64,000 nt of DNA from Toxoplasma gondii ME49 (Eukaryota > Apicomplexa > Conoidasida > Eucoccidiorida > Sarcocystidae), in NCBI RefSeq assembly GCF_000006565.2, contig NC_031480.1, forward strand, positions 2,062,144-2,126,143. The letters run 5' to 3'. The notes below the pieces were generated by a model. That model worked only from the letters and a program-made list of their open reading frames with translations. It did not search any database and was not told the DNA's origin. The stretch's first letter is position 1. Every line of letters begins with the position of its first letter. Both the position numbers and the translations under genes were made by a program. Positions 12,048-22,026 of this stretch are shown here, piece by piece.

Positions 12048-13033
12048 GAATATAAATGTAGAGAAGGAGCGCTATACGGTCCACTGGGGTTCTAGGTTCT
12101 TCGATTGGCTCTTAGCTGGAGAGTTGAGCCGCATTTAATTCGAGAGATTGCATTTATCGAATGCGATTTACATGTGTTCGCTTTCTGTGTATTCTTTGGT
12201 GTTTCTCTTGCAGGCGCGGCCAACGCAGGCTCTTCGTAAGCGTCCACTGCAGTGCGGTCTTCCCTGAAGGAAAACAGCTGTGTGTTTGACGGCACACTGC
12301 TTTGGCGGATACGAAAAGTGAAGGAAGTCGGTGTACAGCGGCTTCAAGTTCACTTCCACGTTCCGTGCACGTGTGCCCTAGCTGCGTGAGTGCTGCGTCT
12401 ACGTCTCGCAAACCGCAGTGGGTGTTTTTTCTGCCGAAGCCACTTTCTGGGCATGCATGTTTCTCGAGTATTCGTGTTGGGTGAATCCGTTTTGTTGGCT
12501 CTTTGCCGGGCAGCACGATCCTGTGGATGTGTCGATGAGCCGACGCGCCTCAGGGAGGATGCAAATACGTGGATCATTTGCTTTCTCGTGTACAATAACA
12601 TCATTTCCGCATCGTTGCGCCTACGGCTCACTTCCGGTCGATGAGACGTGCCCCTGTGTCTCTCATGCGTTGGTCTTTCTTCCGCCGAGGCGACCTCGAG
12701 TGCCTTTGTACAATTACACCACCACACCTTTTTTCCACCAGTCGTTACCCGTGCATGTTGTCGCGATCTGTCTCTCCGCGTCATTTTCATGAAGTGGCCT
12801 GGTGGCCTGCGAAAGGAGGAAATGAAAAAAGGAGTGAAGGTTTCACCGCTGCGTTTCCAGTGTGTATGAAGCTTTTTTCCTTATCTTCAACTTCCTCTAG
12901 TGGTTCCCCTGTTTGTCAGTTAGTGTTGTTTGCGGTTCTGTATATTCACATTTCTTGGCTGGAAAAATCGCCATCCACCATTTCCGAGGGCATGTTCCCA
13001 CTTCATGCCCACCTCGACATTTGCCTCGAATGA
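109..13033 (+). CDS. Micro-exon gene: small membrane protein assembled from about 30-35 tiny exons
   Basis: The stretch holds a long series of good 3' splice sites (pyrimidine tract then CAG) each followed after only 3, 9, 12 or 27 bases by a good 5' splice site (GTAAGT, GTAAGC, GTACGT, GTGAGC and similar). From 772 to 11314 every enclosed exon is a whole number of codons. Joined in order, phase 0 is open throughout, while the other two phases hit stops by the exons at 2805 and 3274-3780. The phase-0 product has a charged amphipathic part (exons 2805-4698), a strongly hydrophobic part (6331-10835), then a polar Asn/Ala/Ser linker and a C-terminal exon (12901-13033) ending in TGA. Introns are about 160-580 bases. 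Candidate 5' exons are 109-191 (contains an ATG at 178) and 300-363, or only 352-363; the gene may begin before the window. I do not recognise the family; a one-span DUF1279/FAM210-like protein is a weak guess. Confidence concerns the array; individual exons may be wrong. Confidence 0.72.
300..4698 (+). other. Micro-exon block 1: mostly 12- and 9-nt exons
   Basis: Exons read as follows, with their residues: 352-363 LLSL (or part of a longer exon 300-363); 772-783 GNNL; 1066-1077 LFAL; 1427-1435 PEK (donor GTGCGT, less certain); 2007-2018 VMEF; 2289-2297 AMA; 2805-2816 VESR; 3084-3086 S; 3274-3285 VAEK; 3780-3782 V; 4188-4196 KDL; 4687-4698 LKRN. Acceptors are mostly textbook, for example TTCTTCTCAG before 2007 and TTTATCTTCAG before 3274. 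Donors are GTAAGT, GTAAGC, GTACGT or GTACGC. The residues from 2805 onward make a charged helix of the kind that precedes a membrane span. The gap 1436-2006 is the longest here and could hide one more exon. Confidence 0.7.
4903..4968. repeat. Interrupted (TA)n microsatellite
   Basis: TA repeats with single-base interruptions, in the intron between the micro-exons at 4687 and 5075. Confidence 0.95.
5075..10835 (+). other. Micro-exon block 2: run of single-codon exons encoding a membrane helix
   Basis: Single-codon (3-nt) exons lie at 5075 (A), 5502 (K), 5938 (P), 6896 (T), 7210 (W), 7601 (A), 8032 (A), 8518 (L, weak acceptor), 8838 (A), 9342 (T), 9513 (Y), 9972 (M), 10222 (A), 10589 (S) and 10833 (R). 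Between them are a 27-nt exon at 6331-6357 (IFFFVYGAY) and a 9-nt exon at 6627-6635 (FLS). The typical local pattern is pyrimidines, CAG, three bases, GTAAGT. Together they spell one continuous hydrophobic segment of about 25 residues that ends in a basic residue, as a membrane helix would. Exon-definition splicing cannot act on three bases, so recognition must be by intron definition. The introns show no obvious shared sequence apart from splice signals. Confidence 0.72.
10378..10417. repeat. (TA)n microsatellite
   Basis: About 19 perfect TA units lie inside an intron of the micro-exon gene. Similar but shorter tracts in the same gene are at 2088-2116 and 6704-6726. Confidence 0.95.
11106..13033 (+). 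other. Micro-exon block 3 and C-terminal exon
   Basis: Exons are 11106-11117 (VGLI), 11303-11314 (EGKK), 11893-11905 (13 nt) and 12214-12235 (22 nt). The last two are not multiples of three, but they leave phase 2. That is the phase needed by the final exon 12901-13033, whose acceptor CTTCCTCTAG is followed by one base and then GGT. The 13- and 22-nt exons encode a small polar linker rich in Asn, Ala, Gly and Ser. The last exon encodes a second moderately hydrophobic stretch (QLVLFAVLYIHISWL) and stops at TGA 13031-13033. A strong unused acceptor (CCTAATCTTACAG, ending 11560) opens a frame to a stop at 11746 and could be an alternative last exon. The 11893/12214/12901 part is less certain than the 3n exons upstream. 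Confidence 0.5.
11176..11540 (+). repeat. Diverged 200-bp tandem duplication carrying micro-exons
   Basis: The 13-mer CGCCGATAGTGTG occurs at 11176 and 11376. TTTCAGCGCACGATT occurs at 11320 and 11520. Both pairs are exactly 200 bases apart. The donor flanks of the exons at 11106 and 11303 also resemble each other just after the splice site. The simplest reading is an old local tandem duplication of a unit of about 200 bases that carries a 12-nt exon; the third copy (from about 11500) has lost or changed its exon. Confidence 0.55.
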
Positions 13034-15720
13034 GGCCGTTCGTTTCCTTTCTGCCTACCGCATTCTTCCGTCATCTGGCATCCGTTCACGCCACCAAAAC
13101 ATTCCGTTCCGTGTTGCCGCATTCCACTGAATTCGATTTCGCGCGAGAGCCTTTGTCGCATGCACTCCGACCCAGCCCCGCGCTGCAGCTGCTACATAGC
13201 TGCTGCCGCCCGGATGACAATGAAACAAGCGAGAGAATCGAGAAAACCCACAGCTCAGCTATTCACTACTAATTTTAGTGCCTCAGAGTTTGAGATACTG
13301 CACCGCAACCAGGTAGAATTAGAATTCATAATTCGGAATGTTTTATCAGAACTGCAGTTTATCGGAATTAACGAGAAAACAATCAGTAACTCCCACCCCC
13401 GTCCGACTGCCAGGCGGTCGACTAAACAGGCACTTCGTTTGTGCGAGCAGTCAGACGTGTCACACACGGATTCGTCACCGCTTGAATAGACGAGGCGAGA
13501 CATCACAAGAGAAGAAACGTTTTAGCTGGACACTGTTCGCAGCTATTCGAAACAGATAACTGTCTGAGAAACAGAACATGGATTGGCGTTGAAGAAGCAC
13601 TGCTGCACAAAAACGGGATCCAAACGCAAGAAACGTCGTGACGAACGGCAGGCGCGCCTTCCAATTCTACTGGTTTGAGGTAGGGCTCTGCAGAAGGGGA
13701 TCGTTTAGATGCTAGCGCGACTGCGAGTGACAGAGCGTTTTGCTACTGAATTGCCACCGATCTGCTGCCTACTCCGAAAGTCACCTCCTACATATATATA
13801 TATATATATATTATATAGAAGTATCAAGAACATACCGGCGAGCACCCATTTCTAGGGAATATAACACGAGGTGCGTTTAGAATTTGTGGCGGGGAGCGCC
13901 GACGAGATGCCGGGAGGAGGCTACACAATTGAATGTGATAACAGGACGTTGGCCAGGACATCCTGAACTGCTGAACAGCCTAGCAGCATCAGCTCCTACT
14001 GTACGGAAGCTAGTGTGTTTTCAAGATAGCAAACAACGTGATGCACCATCTGAGGCAAATATTAGATAACATTTTTCCGGGCTAGGAGTCCCGCACGGTA
14101 CCGACGTAAAACACATAGCGGGTGTCCTAAGTAAAGGTGATGGACACACGGTTGCCCGCTGTCGTCATCGATGTTTACGCTGAATACTATTCTGTATATT
14201 TTTATGCGACCCAAAACGGCCGCTGCCCGCTGCAGTAAGCTGAACACCGCAGTTGCTCTATACTAGTCAAAAAGAATTTCTTGCCACGTAACCACCGACA
14301 TGCGTGAATACTGACACAGATTACCGCATACTCCAACGAAAACTGCAGAGGAGCCTACCCTTGTCCCTTGTGGTAGACTATCGACTACGTAGTGCCCTTC
14401 TTTAAACAGAAAGGCTTCGCCGCGTTGCACACGCCTTTGTCAGTTTCCATTTTGTTCGATAAGTCCATATCTACAAACTGCCGTGCCAGTAAATGTTTGT
14501 GTGTCCGCATTTGCACACATGGTAAAACGGTACTGACAGAGGCTTTAAAAGCGTTCGTCTGTTACATGGAAAACATTCCCGACTTTATAAGAAGTGCCTC
14601 CATCCCTGAAAAGAAACAACGAATGAGGATATACATGAACACTGGATACTTCCTGGGCAACACCTCGGTGGTCTTCTCCACTGTCAGAAAGAAATCAGAA
14701 AAGGAGCCGACTAAGGCGGGCGTCCTGTTCGGGGCAACGCGACTGCCCACTACCGAAGAAAGAGCTAACCAAGCATTTCACATTGGTTGTGAATCCTTCA
14801 CATCTGCCGTAGTAATTGTCTCTCTTGGACTGTCTCTGAGGACCCCTAATACAGGGAGGGACAAAGTTCGACTGACTCATCTGCCTTCTTAAATATGTCA
14901 CGCCTGCTCGCCTCAGATTGGCAGCATTGAGGAGTCCAAATCCAAACACTGCCGTTGTCGCTGGCAGCAACTATCATATCTGCGCAGAAGGCGGACACAT
15001 GCAGCAAGAGAAAACTGACAACGGATGAACAGGAAAGCCTGCGCTGTAAAAAAGAGCACGGGGAGGCCTACACAAACGCCGCTACACCCATGTACATAAT
15101 AAGTAAACGGGAACACCGGACAAAACAAATCTGTTGTAGATACACGTATCTGGGTATGCAAACCCACAGAGCTAGAAACCGGCGTATATGTATAATGCCA
15201 ACATGGAAGGTATGCCACTGGGTTTCACGTTGTTGCACGTCCACGATTCATGTCTTTTCTGTTGAAGTGCAGATCTCCAATATCGCAATTATAAAGTAAA
15301 CTACGTTGGAACACACACAAGCGGCGTCAAAAAAGCCTTTGTGGACCTCGTGTATCCGCCTGCTTGCATGTTTGACCAGTTGCGTATCGAGACAAATGGC
15401 AACTGTACATTCGTCGACGTTTCCCGTAGAGCTCCACCCAGTGGCGTGCCGCACGTACTGAAAATGCTTTGCACATCCTACGCTGCGAGGAACACAGAAT
15501 CTGAGCCTCACCATAGAAAGGCACAAAATGAACGAACGAAAAATCCGCGTCAGGGGGGTTTTCGAACTCCTGAAAGAAGCAGGTTTCACAGGAAGGAAGG
15601 TGACACGAACGAGGCTCGTTCCCCGTTCTTACCAGGTACAGACTGGCCAGCCAATGAACATGCACAGCCATTTGACATATCTACACGCCTCCAATTTGGT
15701 GGGGGACGAGTGACTAGCAC
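13034..15720. other. AT-richer stretch with no assigned gene
   Basis: Base composition is visibly more AT-rich than in the flanking regions, with few TGCATGC motifs. It holds a short (TA)n tract near 13793-13818 and several moderately long plus-strand ORFs, the best of which are listed separately. I recognise no protein family, RNA gene or mobile element. It could be intergenic sequence plus the remains of one or two genes, or weakly expressed exons. Confidence 0.4.
14392..14892 (+). CDS. Unrecognised 166-codon ORF, candidate exon or gene remnant
   Basis: An open frame starts at an ATG and stops at TAA. Composition is protein-like (mixed charged and aromatic residues, no low-complexity runs), unlike the Arg/Ser-rich shadow frames elsewhere. 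A Lys/Glu-rich region lies about two thirds along and a short hydrophobic segment (AVVIVSLGLSL) near the C-terminus. The opposite strand has only shorter ORFs. No motif was recognised. A donor-like GTAAAA at 14521 would cut the frame after CTHG, so it may be more than one exon. Confidence 0.25.
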   Translation: MPFFKQKGFAALHTPLSVSILFDKSISTNCRASKCLCVRICTHGKTVLTEALKAFVCYMENIPDFIRSASIPEKKQRMRIYMNTGYFLGNTSVVFSTVRKKSEKEPTKAGVLFGATRLPTTEERANQAFHIGCESFTSAVVIVSLGLSLRTPNTGRDKVRLTHLPS

Positions 15721-15724
15721 ATGA
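15273..15724 (+). CDS. Unrecognised exon with a Cys-containing segment (ETNGNCT)
   Basis: A plausible acceptor (TTTTCTGTTGAAGTGCAG) ends at 15272 and opens a frame to a stop at 15722-15724. The first part is protein-like and contains AFVDLVYPPACMFDQL followed by ETNGNCTF; the later part becomes Arg/Pro/Glu-rich and may be read-through into an intron. A second, similar segment with ETNGNCTL lies about 470 bases downstream in another frame. This may be part of a small cysteine-containing surface or secreted protein, but nothing confirms it. Confidence 0.25.
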
Positions 15725-16014
15725 CGGAGAGAAACGCCGGAACCACGACGACGATGGGGAGGGTGACTGCGATCGCGTGTATTTTACTCATTGGTCTGAA
15801 CATAATGTCTGGACATTTGTATACGCCCCTGTGTCCTCTTATGCAAAGTTGCGCACACCACCGAAACTCAGTCATTTCCGCTCCGAGACAAACGGAAATT
15901 GCACCCTTGAAGGACGCCTTAAGAGGAACTGTCACGCTATACGGGTCGCGAACGAAGGAAGGTCATCGCAGGATTCCTCGCGTTCAGGACCTCCGTGACG
16001 GCGTCAACTTGGCG
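15721..16014 (+). CDS. Candidate first exon of a secreted or membrane-anchored protein
   Basis: An ATG at 15721 is followed by a short polar stretch, a basic residue and a hydrophobic segment (VTAIACILLIGLNIMSG) that looks like a signal peptide or anchor. The frame runs to GCG followed by GTATGT at 16015, a good splice donor. No downstream exon could be chosen with confidence; an acceptor TTTTCCTCTAG ends at 16531 but leads into a short frame overlapping the 3' end of the WD40 gene. No family was recognised. Confidence 0.28.
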
Positions 16015-16527
16015 GTATGTTCTCGTAGCCGTCGATAGAGAAATCGTGCATTAACAGACAGTTGACGGCTCCGATCTTCCACCACTTACGATATAACGGG
16101 TGCGGGGATCGCAACGGTTGCGCTGGCAGAATTCATCCACGGCGAAAATCCCGAAGCCCCTACGATTGATGGCCTGAACGTACACCCAGTCAAGGCCTTC
16201 CGAAGCAGTCAACATGACCAACACCGAATACAAGTGGGGGGGGGGGGTCAGAAAACCACATGCAGATACATGCATCTGCTTGTTGCATGTAGAGTTCCTG
16301 GGGAGGTTTGTAGTATGTGTGCGCGGTACCTGTTTAGCTACAGGCTTTTGAGTGCATCCACCTCTGTGCAGAGGAGACACCCAAAGGGTGGTGGGTGATG
16401 GTGCATGTGGAAGAGGATTTGCCAGCAAAGGAAGGATCCGCGCCACGAGTCCTTGGTCTCTCCACTTGTCTGCAGATGCACGGGTGTGCCTCGACGTTTG
16501 TGACTGCTGTGTGTACTCTCTTTTCCT

Positions 16528-19500
16528 CTAGCAAAGACGTACCGCGAAGACTCGGCTGCAGGTCGGATGCCAAGTAGCCCTGCAGTCTGGAGGGTAGGCG
16601 CTGGAGTCATCATCCACTCCTGAGCAGAGGCGGACCGGGTCGCCGTCCTCGAAATCAGCTTTCCACTCGTCCTTCGCGCCCTGCGTCGCTTCGCGAAACA
16701 ATGCCCTGCAGTTCTCCAAAACGGTCCGGGAGGTCCCCAGACAAGCCTCGGCTGCACTCGAAGTGCAGGGCACTCGATGAGGCTGAACACCAGGTCGTTG
16801 CAGGCGAGCCTTCGTGTCGAGCCGACGCGTCTGCTCCGAACCTGGAAGCGACACCGGAAGTGGAGGGTCATTGGCGTCGTTTGCTTCCTTGGAGGGGGTC
16901 GTCCAAGGCCACAACCCAGCAAGAGACATCCAAAAGAGAGGTTGAGTGGAGGGCTGTCTGGCCCGTAGGAGCGACGCATCCGTCTCTTCGTCGGCAGAAG
17001 AAGAGAGATTCCTGGACAGGCGACTGGGATACGACGCCGAGTGCGCATCATCTGCTGTCTCCAACTGCCAGCTTCCATCGCTTTCGCCGCCAGGCCATGA
17101 ACGCCTTCCGAACGGCGTCGTGTCGCCCACAGACCCCCCAGAGGCAGAGGCGGCAGGCGACAACGCAGAGGCAGACGAGGAAGCGGCGCTCCGCCTGCAA
17201 CAGTTGCCTGCGTCTGGGGACTCGGGGAGAAATTTTTCCGCTTGGGGCAGCAGGCGCATGTAGGGCGGGGACGCTGGCCCAGAGAGGCACACACAAAAGG
17301 AAAACCAGAACTTTAGGACAGTTCACCCTTTCGAACCTTTGATATCGCACATGGACACACACCGAGCGCTCACACGTAGAGGAGCGCTCTGGTGGACTTG
17401 ACCAGACTTGACCAGACATGACCAGACATCCAGGCAGTCTAGGGATGCACCGGGCGACCGAGGATGGGAGCCGCCGAAGTAACAAGAAAAGAAGTGCCAT
17501 GAACAGGGTCAGAGAGAGAGGCTACGGCTGCGGCGAGGTTTCCCCTTGGCCACCTAAGGGCGAGACGGATCCGCGCTAAGGGCATTTTTTTCACAAAAGG
17601 CCCTCTGTCAGGGGATGTAGAGGCCATGGAAAGATGAGACGAAACTTGATGCGTGCGTACCCATGTTGTAATTATGGTTTGGCGCCGTGAGGTTGTAGCA
17701 GATGTCACTGACACGCAGGAGCTGATCGCCAGCACTCCACAGATTCTCCACGAAGTACGCGAAGTTCTCCGGCCCGCTGCACAAGACGCGGCGACCGTCC
17801 ACGGAAAAGGAGCACTGGAACTCGAGGCGGGGATTGAGGGTGAGGAGCGGATCGACATCGCTGAATCCCCTAAAAAAACACCGAAGGGCAGGAACAAAAG
17901 AAGAATACAAACAATTAGCAGCGGCCCCAGCATGCGCCGCAGAGAGGAAAAATCTGAAGCGAGACAAAGACAGCTCGGGCTTCCCAGGCGCCTTCCGCTC
18001 AATCCACTCTCGAGAGCAACGCGGAGAGACAGGCGTCGGAGTTCGAGCTCCACGCCTTGCTTGCCTGCGACAGCACCGTTGCCCAGTGGCACAAAAAAAA
18101 TATTGTAGGAACCGCGACACCCGGAACTCCAGGAATCGACGTTCCCTCCGAATGCAGACAGGCACGCGCACCCTGTCTACGAGCGACGCACACATCGACG
18201 CGGTTACGCCGACAAGACGAAACGACAGCCTCTCCCGCGCAAGGGCAATGTCGAGACGTTCATCCATGGCATTGCCCGCGCCTTGCCAGGGCCTCGCCGG
18301 GGACATCCTACCTGCGCATGTCCCATACGACGAGCATGCCTTCCTTGTGAGACGCAGCAACGACGTGAGGGTTGTCTGGGTGGACAGATAAGCTCTTGAC
18401 TTCGCCTGGAAACCTCGCTGACGCCGTCCAGTTATAAAAGAGAGCGCAGGCTTCACGCGGGCGCCTAGGCCGCGGCGCCGCGAGTTCGGCTACGATCTCA
18501 GGCGCGTAGGAAGGGACCTGCCGCAGAAACGCGTCCGTGACATGTCCAGCCACAGATCGCCGGGAGAAGCCTTCCGCCACTGCAGAGTTCGCAGGAACGA
18601 CCGTGCACTCTCTAGGGAGAGGAACGACGCGCTGCACCTCGGAGGGGGGATCGACGCCCGGAAGGAAGGGAACGAGAAAGGCTTGCCGCGCGAGAGAGTG
18701 GAGTCGCGGGCGTTCTCGACAATCCCAGAACAACATCTCGCCGCGGTCGTCGCCCACGTACACCAGAGGCGAGGGAGACTGAAACGAAGCGAGCGAAACT
18801 CCAACTGCATGCATGCAGAGACAGAAAAAACGCGATGCTCCCCACCGCCGGGGACAGAAGGACACACCTACACATCCAGCTTCGCGCAACACCCACCAGG
18901 AACGAACGCGCCCGCTACAGTTACATATTTATATATATATATTTATATATATTTATAAATATTTATATATATTTATATACATATATTTATATATATATAT
19001 ATTTATATGCATATGTATGAATATAGAGATGCGCCTTTATATAGACGCCTTTTCGTGAATGCTTACATACATTGTATACAGATACATGAAAAAATCGATA
19101 AAAGACATATTTGTATGTTTAGGGAGAAGGAGATGTACGCGGATATGCGAATAAGCGAGAGATCCTGTGCACTACGTCAATACGCAGAACATGTATGCAT
19201 ATAGGCATTTTCAAATGCCAACTGGCGTTTCAGCCGTTACGTCTCTCACCTGCGAGGGCAGTCAGAGGGGCGTTATGTTGCACAGATGTGAGGTTCGGAA
19301 CTTCTTTCGTCCAGTCACTGATTCGGCAGACGCCAGAAAGCGACGTTGAGGCGACGAAGAGAGACGAGAGCGCCGGCAAGTCCTCGCGCCACCTGTCGCA
19401 GACTTCGCTGGGGCTCGCAGGAGCCGCATGCGGAGACTCGCAGGCAGCACCGTGGTACAGCGAAGAGACATCGACGCGAGGGTCGAGGAACCGAACACCC

Positions 19501-22026
19501 GTGACGAGGTTCGTGTGCACCCACATCGTCGACATCTGCGGAACTGAGCGAACTTTCTCGCGTCCACATACGCACTCCCGCGGCGAATCGAACGTCGCAT
19601 GCTGTCGATGTGCCTTGGGGCAACTCGGGCAGGCTCTCGCGTCTTCGCTGTCGGCTTCGCCTGCGACGGCGTCATCGGCCCCCGACTCTCCTCCTGAAGC
19701 ACGGCCGCGCTTCGAGGCCTCGGTTTTTTGCCTGTCTCTCGCATCTCGCCTGTACCTCGCGTCGCGCCTATCACGAGTGCGGATCCCTTCAGATCGGAGC
19801 GACGGCAGAAGCTCGAGAAGAAACAACCTGCCGGTGTTGGTCCCTAGGCAGAGTCGAGGCGCACACTCCACTTCCCCCACCGGAGGAGACAGGCTGGCAC
19901 CCCACACGTCGACTGCGGAGATCGTAGAGGAGACAGGGTCGAATCGAGAGCTCCGCCCCGGCGCCGCGTCTCCCCCAGCCTCTCGCGCTGCGAACTCTGC
20001 GATCACGTCGCGAAGGCGAAAAGCGAAACTGGGGCCGAATGTACTGTAGTGCTGAAGCAGCGCTCGACTGTGGCATGCGTCGCGAACCACTCGCCACTTG
20101 CGGGTCATCCACCTGCAAAGCGGAACGCAGCTGGACAGAATGCGTCGAAAGAGTATCTGGCTACCCCCAGTGCAATCCCGAGAAGCGACAGACGCGGTCT
20201 TGCGTGATGAATGCACATTCGCGAGTGTCTCTCTCCGATGACTCCGGGTCACGAGCGCTGATCGCCTGAGACTCTGGAGCAGAAAACGCCGAAGCAATTG
20301 CGCACACAAACGCTAGACGCACACCGAAAGACAACAGCAAACAGTCAGCTTTACCCTCTTCGGTGTGTCACCTCCTTACAGGCCCCGCCTGCATCGTCCT
20401 TCTGCCCGACATCCGCACCCTCTCTCGCTCTCTCTCTCGCTCTTTCTGGCTAACTGGGGAGACGCTTCTTGGGCTCTCAGGGCGGGTCGCAGCCTCCCTC
20501 CTGTCTGGTGATAAGTTCTCGACAGATCACTCGACTTACCTACGAGCTCGCCGGGAGAGCTGCACCAGCCGCATGCCTCGTCGACATGCGGCGCCGGCGA
20601 TTTGGCCCACTCGCGAAGCACCCGAAACGCAGGAAGGCGACAAGAGAGCTGGGTGCGAGATCCGCTTCTCTGAAGCGACTTTGTGGTTTTCCCTCGAAGT
20701 TCTGGAGCCTCGCCAGCGTCGGCTCTCGTCCCCCGACGACGAGGACTCCAGAGCTTCGTAATAGTGACACTCCTTGAGGACATGCACTCGACCGTGCGTC
20801 GTCTCTGTCGAAAGAAGGTCCCGCGATCTCTTCTCCCTTCTCGCGACGTCTTCTGCATGCTCTCCGTCTTCGCGCCACTCGCCCGCTTCGTCTCTGCTGC
20901 AGTCTTCAGGGGAGCGTGTGCCTGGACTCCTCGCTTGTGCTCGCTGCGCGTCGCGTCCGAGTTTTCCTTGGTCAGGTCTCCGGCTTTGACGTCTGGGAGT
21001 TCGCACGGAGGCGGAGCCTCTCCTCCGTCCCCATGCGTCTCCACGACCTCGACGAGCCGCCGACAGGCGCGGAGAGTCGTCGCCTCCTGGTCCTAGGTCC
21101 GTCCAAGGCCTCACGCCTTCCTTCGCATTTCCCACTCCGGCGGTGATGCATGCTGCCTGCGCCAGCGAAAACCGCTGAAATACGGAGGCTGCCGCACAGG
21201 TACGCAGCGATCTCGCTTTCTTTCTGCGCTCCCCTTGCTCTCCTCGTGGGACGGTCTCGTTTCTTCGGAGACAGTTGCGGCCCCGCACACGGCTCCTGCC
21301 CGCCTCTGCCAGTCTCTCGTCCGCGACGTCTGAGGCTTCACCGGCTTCGCCGTGGCGCCCAGCTGCGTTTCGGCTGCCGGCGGCCGCGCGCGGCGCTGTC
21401 TCCTGAGTCGTCAGTCCCCTCCCCGACTTCTTCCGCGTGAGCTGAGAACTCGAGGCAGACGAGAGAGAACGCACCTGACAGCGCTGGGGGGACGGAGAAG
21501 AGCGGCGCCGCCCAGACAGAGACGCAAGCGCATGTGAAGGAATGAGACCACAAGAGACAGCAGGATGAGAGACAGCAGGATGAGAGACAGCAGGATGAGA
21601 GGGTGGAGAGGCAGAGAAGGTATGCTGGGAAGCGAGACGAGAAGACCGGCGGCGGGTGAGTTCATTCGGCGGCACTCCAACCGCGCAACTGCATGCGACA
21701 GATGTCGCGCCGAATCGTGTGCTCTGGCGCAGTCTGCCTCTTCGTGGGTTGTCGCCGTCAGAGGCTCCAGCGCCGCGTCCAGCTTCATAGTCTTCGAGGA
21801 AGAGCGAATGAAGTGGACAGACTCGGTTTCTGTTGCTGTACGGATTTTGAGTCTTGCGTGGAGCCCCAGCGCCGAGACGCCGCGCCGGCGTGGAGGGGGA
21901 ACGACGAGGAGACGACGAAGGGGAGGTAGAGGAAAAGACAGAAGAAGAAGAGAAGGATGACGACGCAGAGGAAGATGGAGAGGAGGAAGGAGAGGAAGAA
22001 GGATGCCGGCGTCTCTGACGGGTCAT
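16528..22026 (-). CDS. WD40-repeat protein, about 1,265 aa, five exons
   Basis: Exons 22026-20540, 20112-19250, 18804-18312, 17869-17661 and 17273-16528 join in phase at all four junctions (phases 2, 1, 2, 1) with GT-AG borders. The N-terminal exon (about 496 codons) is basic and low-complexity, with poly-Ser, an RRSSRLAS motif and three SHPAV repeats. WD40 blades follow: MWVHTNLVTGVRFLDP, LVYVGDDRGEMLFWDC, VKSLSVHPDNPHVVAASH then EGMLVVWDMR, and CSFSVDGRRVLCSGPENFAYF. The tail is acidic and Ser-rich. A basic RRSSRL-bearing N-terminus before a WD40 propeller is reminiscent of nuclear WDR76/CMR1 proteins; that is inference, and any nuclear scaffold is possible. The start ATG at 22026 was chosen because the frame upstream is Ser/Phe-rich with no better Met. 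A donor-like GCG/GTACGT near the C-terminus (about 16541) could lead to one more exon. It is divergent from fabG. Confidence 0.75.
18926..19022. repeat. (TA)n/TTTA tract
   Basis: TA repeats with periodic extra T bases, lying in the intron between exons 2 and 3 of the WD40 gene. Confidence 0.9.
21552..21602. repeat. 15-bp tandem repeat inside the WD40 gene
   Basis: About three to four copies of a 15-bp unit (core GAGACAGCAGGAT) lie head to tail. On the minus strand they encode the SHPAV pentapeptide repeated three times in the disordered N-terminal exon. Confidence 0.85.

Noticed and set aside
12382..12385. 4-nt exon between GCCCTAG and GTGAGT
   Set aside because: It would put the final exon at 12901 out of phase, whereas skipping it keeps the frame.
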